From NCBI RefSeq assembly GCF_029852145.1, contig NC_079972.1:11034986-11098985 (forward strand): 64,000 bases of DNA, in the 5' to 3' direction. Below the pieces are notes generated by a model, which was not told where the DNA came from, searched no databases, and was given only the letters and a program-made list of their open reading frames with translations. The position numbers were made by a program, and so were the translations under genes. Shown one piece after another: positions 37,291 through 50,653 of the stretch. The stretch is from Microplitis mediator. Its lineage: Eukaryota > Arthropoda > Insecta > Hymenoptera > Braconidae. How positions within the stretch are numbered: position 1 is the stretch's first letter; every line of letters starts with the position of its first letter.

Positions 37291-40200
37291 GTAAAAAATT
37301 TAAGAAACTACAGGTGTAATTTTCTGAAATTTTTTTTTTTTTTAATTTATGGTTTAAAAAAAATCCAAAATTTATTAGACGTCAGCAAATTTCACTATCA
37401 TATGATCCTGAAGTTAGCAGCCAATTAAAAATTTTCGAATTTTTTTTTTCAACAGATCAATTACAAAAAAAAATGCACTTGTAGAAAACTAAAAAAACAA
37501 CAAATTCAATTTTTCAAAATATTTTTTTTTTTATAATTTACTTTTTCTAGAAAAATTCAAAAATTATTTGACGTCTGCTAACTTCAGCAGCATCACTATC
37601 GTAGATATCATGATCCTTTTTAGCAGACAATTAACAATTTTTCGATTTTTTTTCAACAATTTAATTTTTAAAAAAACTAAAAAAAAGCACATGTAGAAAA
37701 TTTAAGAAACTACAGGTGTAATTTTCTGTAATATTTTTTTTTTTAATTTATCGTTTAAAAAAAATCAAAAAATAATTAGACGTCGGCTTATTACAGTATC
37801 ATAACCATAATTCATCGGAAGTTATTAAATAAAAAGTTTTGGGGGCAAGACAAATTAATTAATAGACTATTAAAACCTTGCAAAGATAATGACAAGGCTT
37901 AAACTTGTTTGCAATCGTCACATTTTCTTTCAAGGTCTCTCAAACTCGACCGGTAAAATTTTTCACTTGGTACAACTTGAGAGCCGGCTCTTGACTTTTT
38001 ATTTTTTCTTCATTTTTAAACTTCTCTCTCGCGATCTTGGACTCTCGTGCTTTCGCTCGCGGTCTTTTTTTACTCTTTAGCTCTTCAGTACTCGGAAAAG
38101 CGTGTTTAAACGCACAAACGAAGCGAGAGATCAAAGGTCCCGCCACACGACCAGAGACTCGAGGGCGCAACGTTTATTATTATCATTCGCCCTCTCTTGC
38201 CTTCCCTATACCCGGTTGGTCCATGAGGAATTAACTTTTGTTTAAACAAACGGCTAAGCGGTAGTCTGGCACCAGACTGCTAAATAGATAAATTAAACAC
38301 CTTTTTTTTTTTTTTAAAATATTTTACACTTACGATTCTTTACATCTTATTCTTTATACTTGAGAATTTAATTTCTACTCCAACTACTCCTCGGAAAAAT
38401 TTTCCCATTCATTGATTCCTTTACTACTTAAAATATATTTTTGACCCGGTTTTATTTAAGTGGCGCGTAAGTAGAAAAAGAACTCAATGATCAGACACAA
38501 AAAAATTGCAATGCATAAAAAAAAAAAACTAATTACAAATAAACACATGAATAGACAAATAAAAAAATTTAATTAATAACAAAGACTGACAAGTTTAATT
38601 TCCTTTTGTACACCGCACCGTTACGTTTAATTTCGATGAAATCGCCTCGAGTGTCGGCGTTTCATTTCAGCGACAGAATATTTGACGACAAAAAAAAAAG
38701 TATTAAAAAATAAAACAAGCAACGAGATGACGGTATAGGGAAGGTATAGATACAAGATAGATAAAATGGGGGTGAAAGAAAAAAATAAGGAAGCAATATA
38801 TGTATAATGTATATATATACATTAGGTCGGCTGGTGTGTGAGGGATAAAGAAGGATGAAGAGAAAGAAAAATGTTAAAAAAAGAAAAAAAACGAGTAAAA
38901 GTAAAATGTACACAGATGAACGTCATAGTCGGCCGATCGTAAACGAGAGCGGGCGTAGCGGAAACGAATGAACGAGTGGAGGCTTGAAAGAACAAGTGCC
39001 GAAAATGAAAGTCGAGCTGATGCTGAACTGACGAATCCTAACGAATGAACTAACGTCGTGGTGGTCTACCCCGCGACTCGTAAGTCGCGATCTACGACCC
39101 GCGAACGCATTTTTTTTTTATTTATTCCTTGCGAACGCTTGTTATTTACACACATATGTACATGCATATGCATTTATGTGTACATGTATGTGCATATGTA
39201 TTTATGTGTGTACGTATGTGCATGTATTAGAATAAGAATAGGGTAAATTTTAGTATACAATGAGAAATGAAAAGAAAAAAAAAAGTTTGGCTTTAGACGA
39301 GATATTTGTACGGTTTTAAATTTTAGCAGAACGATTACTTGTCGTGAAGCGAGAGTGCGTGATGATTACGTTCCAACTTTGTCTTTTCATCTCAATTTTT
39401 ATTCTTTAGAAAATAATAAATTTTTTTTTGCATATATATTATGATTTCTTCTTTTCTGTCTTTTGTTAGGGGTTATTTTTATTTGACTTTTGTATTTCGT
39501 AATTCTTTGTTTGTATTTCAGTTGCAGAAATTGTACACGAAAAAATCTTGGAGAAAAACTCCATAGATTGTTTATGAAAACAAACAGCCAAGTGAGTTTT
39601 ATCCATTTATAAGTAAACTGTTTTGTTGATGAACAAAAAAAAATAAAAAACAAAAAGTACTGGTAAATTATTTCTGAAAAATTACCTCAGTTTGTTTTCA
39701 TCTTTTTGTTTCTCATAAGCCCATTTCTGCTCGTACTTTATAACCTGCATTTCGGTATATTATTTTTTTATTGTTTCCTCTATTAATTCGAACAAGCTAT
39801 TTAACAATACGAAAATAAATTGTATTTAAGTCTTCATAAATCTTTTCATCCCTTTTTTTTTAAATAAAAATCTTCATTTACTATTTTTTTAATTAACCTG
39901 ACAAAATTTTTTAATTCTCTTTTGAATTTAAAGTTAAATTAAATTCACATATCAGTTATTGTATAGAAAATATATTCAAAAACTTTGATAAAAAAAAATT
40001 TTCTACTCCAAACTTCAGCGCAAAGTCCCCAGGGATCTCAAAAAAAAAAAAATATTTTTAAAATAATTTTTCATCGAAAAATTCCCTCGTTCCCGAAATT
40101 TTCTTCGACAAAAAATTATTCTGTAAAACTAAATAGCATTCGCTGAAAAGCCACGAGAATTAATTACTCGCTTAGACATCTCGTCAATCCCCAACTCCCT

Positions 40201-43200
40201 TAGTGTAAAATAATACTATAAATTATAATGAATGTTAAAGGTATCCACGTGTAACAAAGTAATGAGAATGAGAATGATTTTCTGACGATCCTCAAAAAAA
40301 AAGGTAACGTGTTAAAAAAAAAATTTTTAAGCAAAGATATGACATCTACTATTTCTCTTTCGCGATTCCTTTATACAACATTAACTATCTTCTTCTATTA
40401 TCTCTCCATCACTCTCAAACATTACTCTTATTTTCTATACTATACTCTCGACGTCTCGACGCTCGTGAGTCGTGAGTGTCCTGATAAGAGCCAGGGGAGT
40501 CTGCTCAAGGCTGCTATATATGTCTATACCACCAACGTTTCGTGACTGCCTGGTTAGTTATATGTGCGTGTCATATTCACATTTACACACATACTCATTT
40601 ATATACATATATATAAAATATACAGACTCTAAGTACATTTGTATGTGTAAAAAAAAGTAAAAAAAAAATAGGAAACTTTACTCAGGTACTTTACTAGTCT
40701 ACTCTGGTCGGTAGTTTTACTTGGGTACCCACCAATGGAGGAGATCGGTTCCGAGTTCCAGGGGAAATAAAACGAGAGATGCCAGGAGCTCTCATCGTCG
40801 TCGACTCTACTCTCAACTCTCAGCTCAGCTCTTTCTCTTGCTCTTTCTCTACTATACTAGTATAGTGCCAGTAGAGTACAGTAGTATCGGGGGTTGCACG
40901 GCGCGTTGCCATGGTAACGAGCATTGTGGGGGCGAAGGGACGAGAGAAAAAGACAGAGACAGAGCTCGAATACAAGCCGAATAACTGAGCGAGAGAGAAA
41001 TACTCCGGGACTCGGTCGATGCGAACACACCATAAACTTTTATGGCTCTCGAAACTACGGGCCAGACGTATGTACGTGAGTTCGTTTCCCGATACCCGCA
41101 AGAGTTTACCAAAAAATTATAATATTATTTTATATAACTTTTTTTAGTTTGTTTAAACTTTAGTAGGTTTTTTTTTTTTTTTTTTTTTTGAGGACTTATT
41201 TAATGCTTGGAACCTCGAGGACCGCGGACACCGCCGCGGTTTGTCGATACTTTTAATTATTTTTATTAAATACTATTGATATTTAATGACCGCTGCGGTT
41301 TTATTTTTAAATATGAGCATGTACTTGACAACAAATAAAAGACTTTGTAATTTTTTTTAAAATCATTTACTGTCTAGACTTATTTTAATTGTTAGAAATA
41401 TGAACTCAATAAAATAATTAGACTTACAGTAATTAATTATAAAATAATTAAGAAAAAAAATTGAGATTTTTTATTTTTTTTTTTCAATTAGTTAACAAAA
41501 ATAAATTGGATTAATTACGAGATGAAATAGCGGATGAATTTTTTATTGAAATATTTTTTCAAAAGATATGAGTTTGATAATAAAAATATATGTACTAGTA
41601 AAAAAAAAATAGAAATATAATTAATGATGTAGTTGGCAATGAGGTCTCTTTAGAAATTTGTATTAGAGAAAATGAAGTTAAAAAGAATGAGAAAAAGTAA
41701 TATACATAATATATTTTAATATATATATGTATGTAAACGAGCACTACGCATCGAAGTGAATAATAATAATTCCCCCTGTCTTCCTAACTCTTTCTTCACT
41801 CGTTTATTTAATTTTTTTTTTTTTGTTAGCGAGTCTGCATTTTTGTTCGCGAAAAGCACTATCTCACGGGGCTGGTGCTATCGCGCGTGTATAATATAAT
41901 GCAGATCGACGGAGAGAATAAGAGCGAGCTGAAAAGTAAAAGGGAAATGCTGTAGGTGGTGATACAGGAGAAATAATTAAAATACAAGCGGAATAAAAAT
42001 AAAATTTTTTTAGTGTTTCTGTTAGTAGAGTAGTGGAAGTTGAGGTGGTAGTGGATAGGGCGTTTGTACAAACCAACGAGCATTTCCAATTAAAATAATT
42101 GCAATTTTAATGGCCAGTATAGACTGTATACACAAATTGAGTACTATATTTACAAATGTATATACATATATATGTGTACTAAAAATCCGCAGATTCGATC
42201 ATTTGCTTGTCATAATTGCACTTTATGCGCGCTAATAGTATTTTTACTACAATTTATTTGTTAATTGGTTGTAAATTACAATTTATTTGGTGATTTGCCA
42301 GGTCAAAAAAATTATTTGATTTTGACGCAATTTTAAAAATTCAAAATAAAGCAAGTTTACGAAGACAAAAGCAAGTCAAAATTAAGTTCCTTTATTTAAT
42401 AAATGAAAAATATATTATAAGGTATGAAAATACATTTGGTTTTGACTTACTTTTGACTAAGTTGTCTTACTTAGTACCCATTTACGCCAACTAAGTCAAA
42501 TTCAAGTCACGTTGTCTTGAATTTGACTTAGTTGACTTAAATTTAAGTCATTCAAGTCGAGCTTAACTTAAATTTGATTTAGTTGACTTGAATTTTCAAG
42601 TCAATCAAGTCAAGTCTCACTTGAATTTGACTTAGTTGACTTAAATTTTCAAGTCAATCAAGTCAAGTCTGACGTGAATTTGACTTAGTTGACTTAAATT
42701 TTTAACCAAGTGTAGCCAAAACCAAGTTAAGAGTCACATGCAAGTCAAAATCAAGTTATTTTTTTGACCCGGGTTTAGTTTTTTCATATGAGTAAATAAT
42801 ATTTTCAAATGTCAAATATTAATCTAAAGGTGAAAAATATTTTTTTATGATTTTATTGTTAAAATATAAGTATATTTTATCGTTAAAACAAATACTGCGA
42901 TAATCAATATCGAGTAATACAAATATTTGTATAATTAGATGAAAGAAAATGCGAATGTTTGCGTTCGACCACGTGTGTAAAAACAACGCAGTCACATGTA
43001 TATTGACAAAGTCATATTATATACATATACTATCTATCCATCCATCTACCTATGTGTACATAATATACGTTATATATATGTACGTATGTATATATTGTGG
43101 TGTATGATTTATTGGAATAACGCACAAGTCACTCGTACTGGGAAGCCATGGTAGGATGCAATTTTATCAGGGCTTTGAGGTGTCTTTTACATTCTTACTC

Positions 43201-46200
43201 ATCTTGAGAGTAATTCAATGTTTTAATTAACATGAAATGTCTGATGGATTTTGATTAATATATTTATTTATAGTGGATGTAGCATAATAATGAGACATCT
43301 CGGGTCAAAAAAATTATTTGAATTTGACTTCTTTCTGAAATTCAAGTCGACGAAGCAAAACCAAATCAGATTTAATGTTTTTTTGACTTGAATGGATACT
43401 AATTAGGGCAAGTTAGCTAAAAGCTAATGGGTTTTTCATCCATTTTAGCTAGTAATTTTTTTTTCTCTAATTTTAAAAGCGATGCAGAGTTAAAGGGATC
43501 CAAAAATAAACTTTACTCAAAGTTACTATTTAATTAATAAGTATAAGGGAGGCCAGGGTAAAATGCTTGCATCGAGTTTTGGAGTAAGTCAGCGAACTGG
43601 GGCAAAGTGGACATAAGAAATTTTTTTTTAATGCACAATTTTTTCTAATTAGAAAAATTTTATCTAACGGGACAAATTGAACACCGTAGAAATTTTTATT
43701 TATAATTATGGTTTGAAAAAAAAACTTTTGGTGGAGTCTTCCGTTGGAAGTTTGGAGTATACCGGTATTCCCATGACCTTGAAGGACCGAAACTCCACCG
43801 TCCATCGTACGGCATTAAAGAAATTAATATTTTTATATACTTAAACATAATCTGAATCGAATTAAAACTTAGATAACGTTTTAAAATTGATTTTTCTCAA
43901 AATTGACTTCAAACCGTGATAAAGTTTTAGGAAGACCATGGGAACAGTCTTAGATGGCCGATTTGCCCCTTCTTTTCATACGTAGTGTCTAAATATTTTT
44001 TTGGCAAAATCAAATGTGTTTTTTTTCCATTTTTGACTTGCTGTTGGCTAACTTGACCAACTTAGTATTCATTCAAGTCAAAAAAGTCAAATTTAAGTTA
44101 TTTTTTGACCCGGGATCATAGTAATTTTACATTTTTTTAATAAAATTAAATATTTTGAACAGAAATTTTGTTTTTATGCCAAAAAAATATTTAGATACTG
44201 CGTATAAGGGGAAAATCGGCCATCTAAGACTTCACTAAAACTTTTTTCCAAATCATAATTATAAAAAGAATTCTACAGTGTTCGATTTGTCCCATAAGTT
44301 AAAAATTTGTCGAATTAGAAAGAATTGTGGATTAAAAAAAAATTTGGTATCCCCCACTCTTTACCCTAGCCTCTCTTATAGTTTATACTTATTAATTAAA
44401 AAATAACGTATGGTAATCAAAAGTTTATCTTTGGGTCCTTTAACTCTGCATCGCGTTCAAAATTGGGTAAAAATAATTACCAGTGCTCTATTGAGATACG
44501 CTAGTCTTATTTATCTACATACGTATATATATATATATTTTTTTACTTTATATCCACAGTGTACTTTGTATTCAACACAAATTGTAATGTCCCCTTTTGA
44601 ATAATAGCATACAGATCGAATATAAACTCGGGGCACGTTTGCAATATCGTTTTATCTCTTTTTCTTTGGCTCTGTGCTTTCTGCTCGAGAATTAGATAAT
44701 TCGAGGGAGAAAAACATCAGGACAATGGTAAAAAAGTAAAAGAGATAAAACGTTACGACAGACGACTAAAGAGAATACAAAGACAAAGACAAAGACTAAA
44801 TAGAAAATAAGCAAACAGGGCTTGGCAAACTAGCTGATATAGATTCGCTGACCGACTGCTGGGAGTCTCACACCCTAAACATACATACATATATATATAG
44901 AGTATACTAAGAGCCTTATTTCACATATCTCCCTATCAACTACAAGCCAAAGGCACAGGACATCGGATAAAATCAAAATTATTCGCATACGCGTGCCAAT
45001 TTTTTAAATTTAATTTTTTTTTCTTTTTTTTTTCCAGTGCTGTTGACTCTTAGGGGTAAGATAATTATCAACACGCTCTTGTTAAACCGTTAATTAATCA
45101 CTTGTCAACATCGCTAATTTTATTTTTATTTTTTACCGCGCATTATAAATTAAATTAAATTTTTTAAACAAAGTAAGTTTAATTGTTTTAAATGATGTTT
45201 AACTGTCTGGGTAATTAATAAAGTTTTGATAATTAAAATTATTGATAATTAAGTTTTTAAATGAGTTAATTTGAATAGAGAGTGAAAGAGTAAAAAGTGA
45301 AAGAGCGAGAGAGTAAATAGTTTTAAAAAAATTGTTTAAAAATTCAAGTGGTGTTTGAGTTACGCGGGCTGAGTGATGAAACGTATAAAAAATAATGCAT
45401 TTATTCAGAGTGAGTACACATTTTTATCTCAAGTAATCCATAAGATTAAAGAGACCGCGGTGCGGTGAAAGATATAGAGTAAGCTGAGAGGCGTCAGCAA
45501 CTTTTAGTCGTCTTTGTAAATGTTCTCTAATAGTAATTATGAGGACAAAATGATCGACAACATCAAGAATTTAATTTTATGATCTTCACGTTAGTGGTGA
45601 AAGATTTTTTTTTATTTTTATTATTTAAAATATATTAAGAAAATAATTAAGGGAGGAAGAGACAAATCGATGGACAGATCAAAAGAATACGAATCAGATA
45701 AAAGATAAAAAAAAAATTTAATAATGAATAATGACAAAAAAAAAGTATAAAGAAACGCAATCAAGGATCGAGAATTGAGTAAAATATTTATGAATATTTA
45801 AAGAAAAAAATTAAAATTTTTTTTAACGAGATTGTTAGTAAAGTTAAACTTTTTATATCTTTTTAATCACAGCCAAATATATATGTATTTAATATTTATT
45901 TCCAAGCAGCCATTTTTTACTGATAACGATTTTTTATTCAATACCAAAACAAAATTTCAAATTAAAAAAAAAAAAAAATAGTTTCTTACAAAAGACGTTT
46001 CTTAAACTTGAAAGATAAAACTTGTTCGCGAAGTAAGAAGACAAAAAAGTTAAAGATAAAAAAATCCGTATTTATTTTCGCTTTTTAAAATGCAAGAACT
46101 TAAACGATTAATTTTTTTTATCACTCGCTAATAGCGTACAGTCTTCAAAGACAATAACACTAAAAGATTTTCATATATAATGTGTAAATATATATTACAC

Positions 46201-46643
46201 CCACGTAATACTTAAATCTACCGACACATCAATAGAAATATAATATGGCGCGAGAGTAATTTCGTCGCTTTTTTAATACTTCTACATACATACATACAAA
46301 CATATATATATATATATATATACCATATCATCGTTTGTCAGATGGTAAATCGAGACACTCATTTATAGTCTACAACACGGCGACTTAAAATCTCGCCACT
46401 AGGGGATATGATTTTAATTATTCGGTACATAGGGTAGGGGCCAGAGGTAGTGTACCTAGTGTACTCATACAGTATGTAATGTAACAGTGCTACATGGTAT
46501 ATTATACCCATATAACAGTTATACACCTACCATGTAACCATATACATATATATATACATATACAAAACTATACAACAAGTAACGATATATATTTACTGTA
46601 TAGAGTGAAGCCTCTTCGTCTTCTCATACATTCAACACATATG

Positions 46644-46674
<31 letters not shown>

Positions 46675-49600
46675 CCCTTGCCCTTTCTATTCGTCCTTGT
46701 CTTTTCAGTTCGGCTTTCACGTTCAACAACTTCCTTTCCATTGTTAGTATACATCTACCATATATCCACATATATATATAAATATGTATGCATATATGTG
46801 TAGATATAAGACAGAATATAGTAGACGCATGCGTGAGATCAGGAACGACGAGAAAGCAAGAGGACAAGGGACACCACAACATCAACCTCCTCATCCTCGT
46901 TGATCTAGAAAAAGCTTCAACTCAACTCGACTCTGCTCGTATTTATCGCCAAGATGTTATTTTTTTTATTTTGACAAAAGCCGTTAGTCTGGTTTTTTAT
47001 TATCGCCGTTAGCGAGACGGGGAAAATTAAAAGAAATAAATATTTGAAAAAAAAGCTGGAGGATTTAGAACAAAAGCTTGAGAGTTGAGGGTAAGTATGC
47101 AATAAAAAATAAAATATTAAATGAAAAATGAACGAGGAGATGAGAAAAACAAGTACTATAATTTATAAGTGTAAGTTAAGTTTATGCTCACATTGTACGT
47201 CGATTTTAGCGGGTGAACTCTCGATGCTGTATCCAGTTGGTTCGTGGTATGCAACGCAAACGAAATTCCCACTGTCCAGTATCCTGTTTACTCTAGTGAT
47301 ATAGAGATCCCCGCCGACTTGATGACGACGCGGACTCGGTGCCAGAGTCTGGCCCTCGAGTTTCCACGTGTGTTTTACACCCACACTTGGCTGAGTTTCA
47401 CAACGCAAACGTACCGGCGAGCCCTCGACTACTGTGTGATCTGCGGGGCTCACGGAAAAAAATAAACCTCCTTCTTGGCTACGAGCGAGTCCAACTGTAA
47501 CATAATTTATTCATTAATTTAGTTGCTAATTACCATTACTATTTTATAGACTATTAACTTTTTTTTCATTTATTTATGCTGACGTTTATAATGTCAAGCA
47601 CTATTATTTTACAGTATTACTGTTTTTTGCTCTGTGTACTTGCACTTGTCGTATTCACGTTCTATATACTCGTGCTCTTAAGTATATAGACTATAGACTC
47701 ACTTCTCTTGTTAACATCAAACATGAACATATTTCCCAGGGGTATAATACATACTGCAATTTACTCACAGATATTTTCTGAGATTTGTTCCACGTATTTG
47801 TCATTAATATCTACACTACATTCTGTTAATAAAACAATGTCTGGGAAAACTTTTTTTACTCGTGTATTTGAGGTAATATTTAATGTACCAGAAATTCAAG
47901 CTAAATGAGACGCCATTATTATTATTTTTTTTTTTTTGGTTCAAAAATTTTTGTTTATCTCGAGAGAATATGGGACAACTTGACCACACTCTAAAACCAA
48001 GTGTGTTATATACAAGTGTATTATTTTAACACATATTAAATGTGTTCTATGTTTAAGGCCATAATCAAAACTATAGTTTTTTGTAGTCACTTAAAACACG
48101 TTCCACGGTGTGTTAAAAATCTATAGATTGCTTATGGCGTTTCAATGTTATTCGGCAAGTGTATTAATTTCGACTACACACTTGGTTTTAGAGTGCATGT
48201 ACCTGAAGATCGGAACGTTTTTCGGACAACGAAAATTAAGAGAATTTATGTATGTAATTTTACTGCTTAAGGGGTAGTTCCGGTAGTTGGAGGTAGCCTG
48301 ATTATCGGCTGACATACCAGCATCTATGTGTGAAACATTGTGAAACTGAAATTGGCCGTTGTCTAATAATTTCTGGGCTTTTTTAAAAATGATAAATTAT
48401 GAAAAAAAAATATTTAAAAAAATTGCGCCTATAATTCTTTAAATTTTCTACATGTGCATTTTTTTAGCTTTTTTTTTTTTAATTAAATTGTTGAAAATAA
48501 AATTCGAAAATTTTTAATTGTCTGGTAACTTTAGGATCATTAAAACATTTCGGAAATAAAGTCATCCAGTAAATTGTTTACATCCCAATTTTTTTTCTTC
48601 GTTGCTCGAAAAACGTTCCGATCTTCAGATACATACTCGACCACCCTGAGTAAGCCCGGGTCAAAAATAAAACTTGATTTCGACTTGGTTTACCAAGTCG
48701 AAATTTGGAGCCGTTTTTCACAAGACAAACTCGACTTTTTTTACGGAGCTATGAAATACATTGAGTTTTCGCCTTGGTTTAGACTTAACTGGCTTACTTA
48801 GTCACGATTTAAGACGAAAAAGTTGAAATCAAGTCGAAATTGATTTGATTTAGACTTCTTCGACTTAAATTATAAAGCGAAAAAGTCAAAACTAAGGTGA
48901 AATAATTTTTATATATTAATGCGAAAGTAAGGCGAATAAATAACTTTTTTTCGACTTGATTCAGCCATTCAAAAGTAAAGTGAATGACTATCGTGCTCGA
49001 AGTAAAGACAAATAAGTTCAAACTAAGATCGAAAAATACAAATAAGTTGAAATAAGTTAAAACTAAGATGAAAAAAGTTCAAAAAGTTTAAAAAAATTTA
49101 ATTTAAGTCGAAAAAGCCGAGATCTTATCAAAAAATCGTCGGCAAATCGATAACTTCAAAAGAAAATAAGGTGAAGCGAGCCTGAATCAAATTTTATTTT
49201 TGACCCGGGAGGCTAGATCAAAATTTTCATTTTTTCGATCCGCGTTTTCATTTCGTTTTAGCTCTCTCTGATTTTCAATAAATAAATATTCTTGTAAAAA
49301 AATTTTTACGGGGTCATTTTGCCCCGAGTTCTCCTACTAAAATAAAAAAAAAAGTTATTCCATATTTAATGTATACCCTAAGGCATTAAATTTTTTCAAA
49401 CGAAATCGTACAAACAAATATAAAAAAATTTTGTAATAAAATTTTATTGCAGCTAAAAAAATGAAATTATAAATGTTTGGGCCGTAAAAAGTATAATTTA
49501 AATATTTTAAAAAGTTAATAGTTTGAAGTAAACATTTAAAACGTCTAGGATAGTAAAGTATTTTAGACAAATAAAGTTAAATCATCAAAATTTAACAGCG

Positions 49601-50622
49601 ATCTTTACAAAGAGTTAAATAATTGCTACATAAATTTACAGTTTGTTAAACTAAACGGTGTACAGTGTAATGTACGTATTGTAAAGTTTATTGAAGCACT
49701 CATCAGTAACACGATGTTGCTAAATGCAGTAGTTAGTCTGTAGACTTTGTCATAATTCCAGTTTTCACCCCTTGGAATAAAAAAAATGTTCCTCTTTTAT
49801 TCATCATTACGATTTATGATCGTAACGGATCTCTCATAAAACTTTAGCCCGGGGATTTTTATCCGTCGTGTCGAATCAAACGAATGTGAAACTGAAAAAA
49901 GGTACAGTTGTTGTACTAGAAGCGGCAATACACTACTAGGGATGGATATAAGGGTAGAAATGGGAGCGAAAAATAAAACTGAATAATATATATAGATATA
50001 TAATAAAATAAAAAAAAATAAAATGACGTAAAAACGATGAGACCGAAGAATAGCATTAGAGGAGGACTTTTTTCACGTCCATTGTTTTTGCGATGGTGGA
50101 ATAACGAGATGGAAGAAAGCGGCGATCGAACTGGCTCGTTCTGGATTAAAGACTCCAGCTCAAGCTTTTAGTCAGTTTTACAGCACGTGTAGCTATAGTT
50201 ATCTGCGCAAGTAAACGAATGAGAAGAAAGAGGAGAGTAAAAGGGTCCAGTATGCAAGGAAGAAACTGAAAATTCAGTCTGAGAGATTCTACTCTTAAAC
50301 TTTGCTTGCGTTTTTTTATTTTATCTTTCTCTACACGGCGATTCGTTTCATCTGCCCTCTCTTTTTGCTCATACTCTCGCATATATATGTATGTATATAA
50401 ACTACTGGTGCTTTTTCTGGTGTGTGAGCGCTGTGATTTTGAGTGTGCCGTCGAAACCGTTGGCGCTGGAAATACAGGCTGCTCAGTCCACACAACACTG
50501 GGCCATAAATCCATCAGACGACATGCCCAGAGTTCCCCTAGCTCTTTTATTTTGTCCATACGAGTGAGCTCTATACCACTATACTTATTCTCTGTCGGTT
50601 TCTATATCTGTATTTGTGTATA

Positions 50623-50653
<31 letters not shown>

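Noticed and set aside
36784..37802. Regularly spaced repeats that might suggest a CRISPR array
   Set aside because: Eukaryotic context, unit of about 205 bp with related sequence throughout; these are tandem MITE units.
46494..46894. Overlapping ORFs on both strands near 46.5-46.9 kb
   Set aside because: Mostly translated TA/CATA microsatellite; no coding signal.
50146..50559. Minus-strand 137-codon ORF starting MDKIKELGELW, considered as an otk 5' exon
   Set aside because: No signal peptide and no donor in the phase needed; the other frame is also open, as expected for a GC-richer non-coding stretch.
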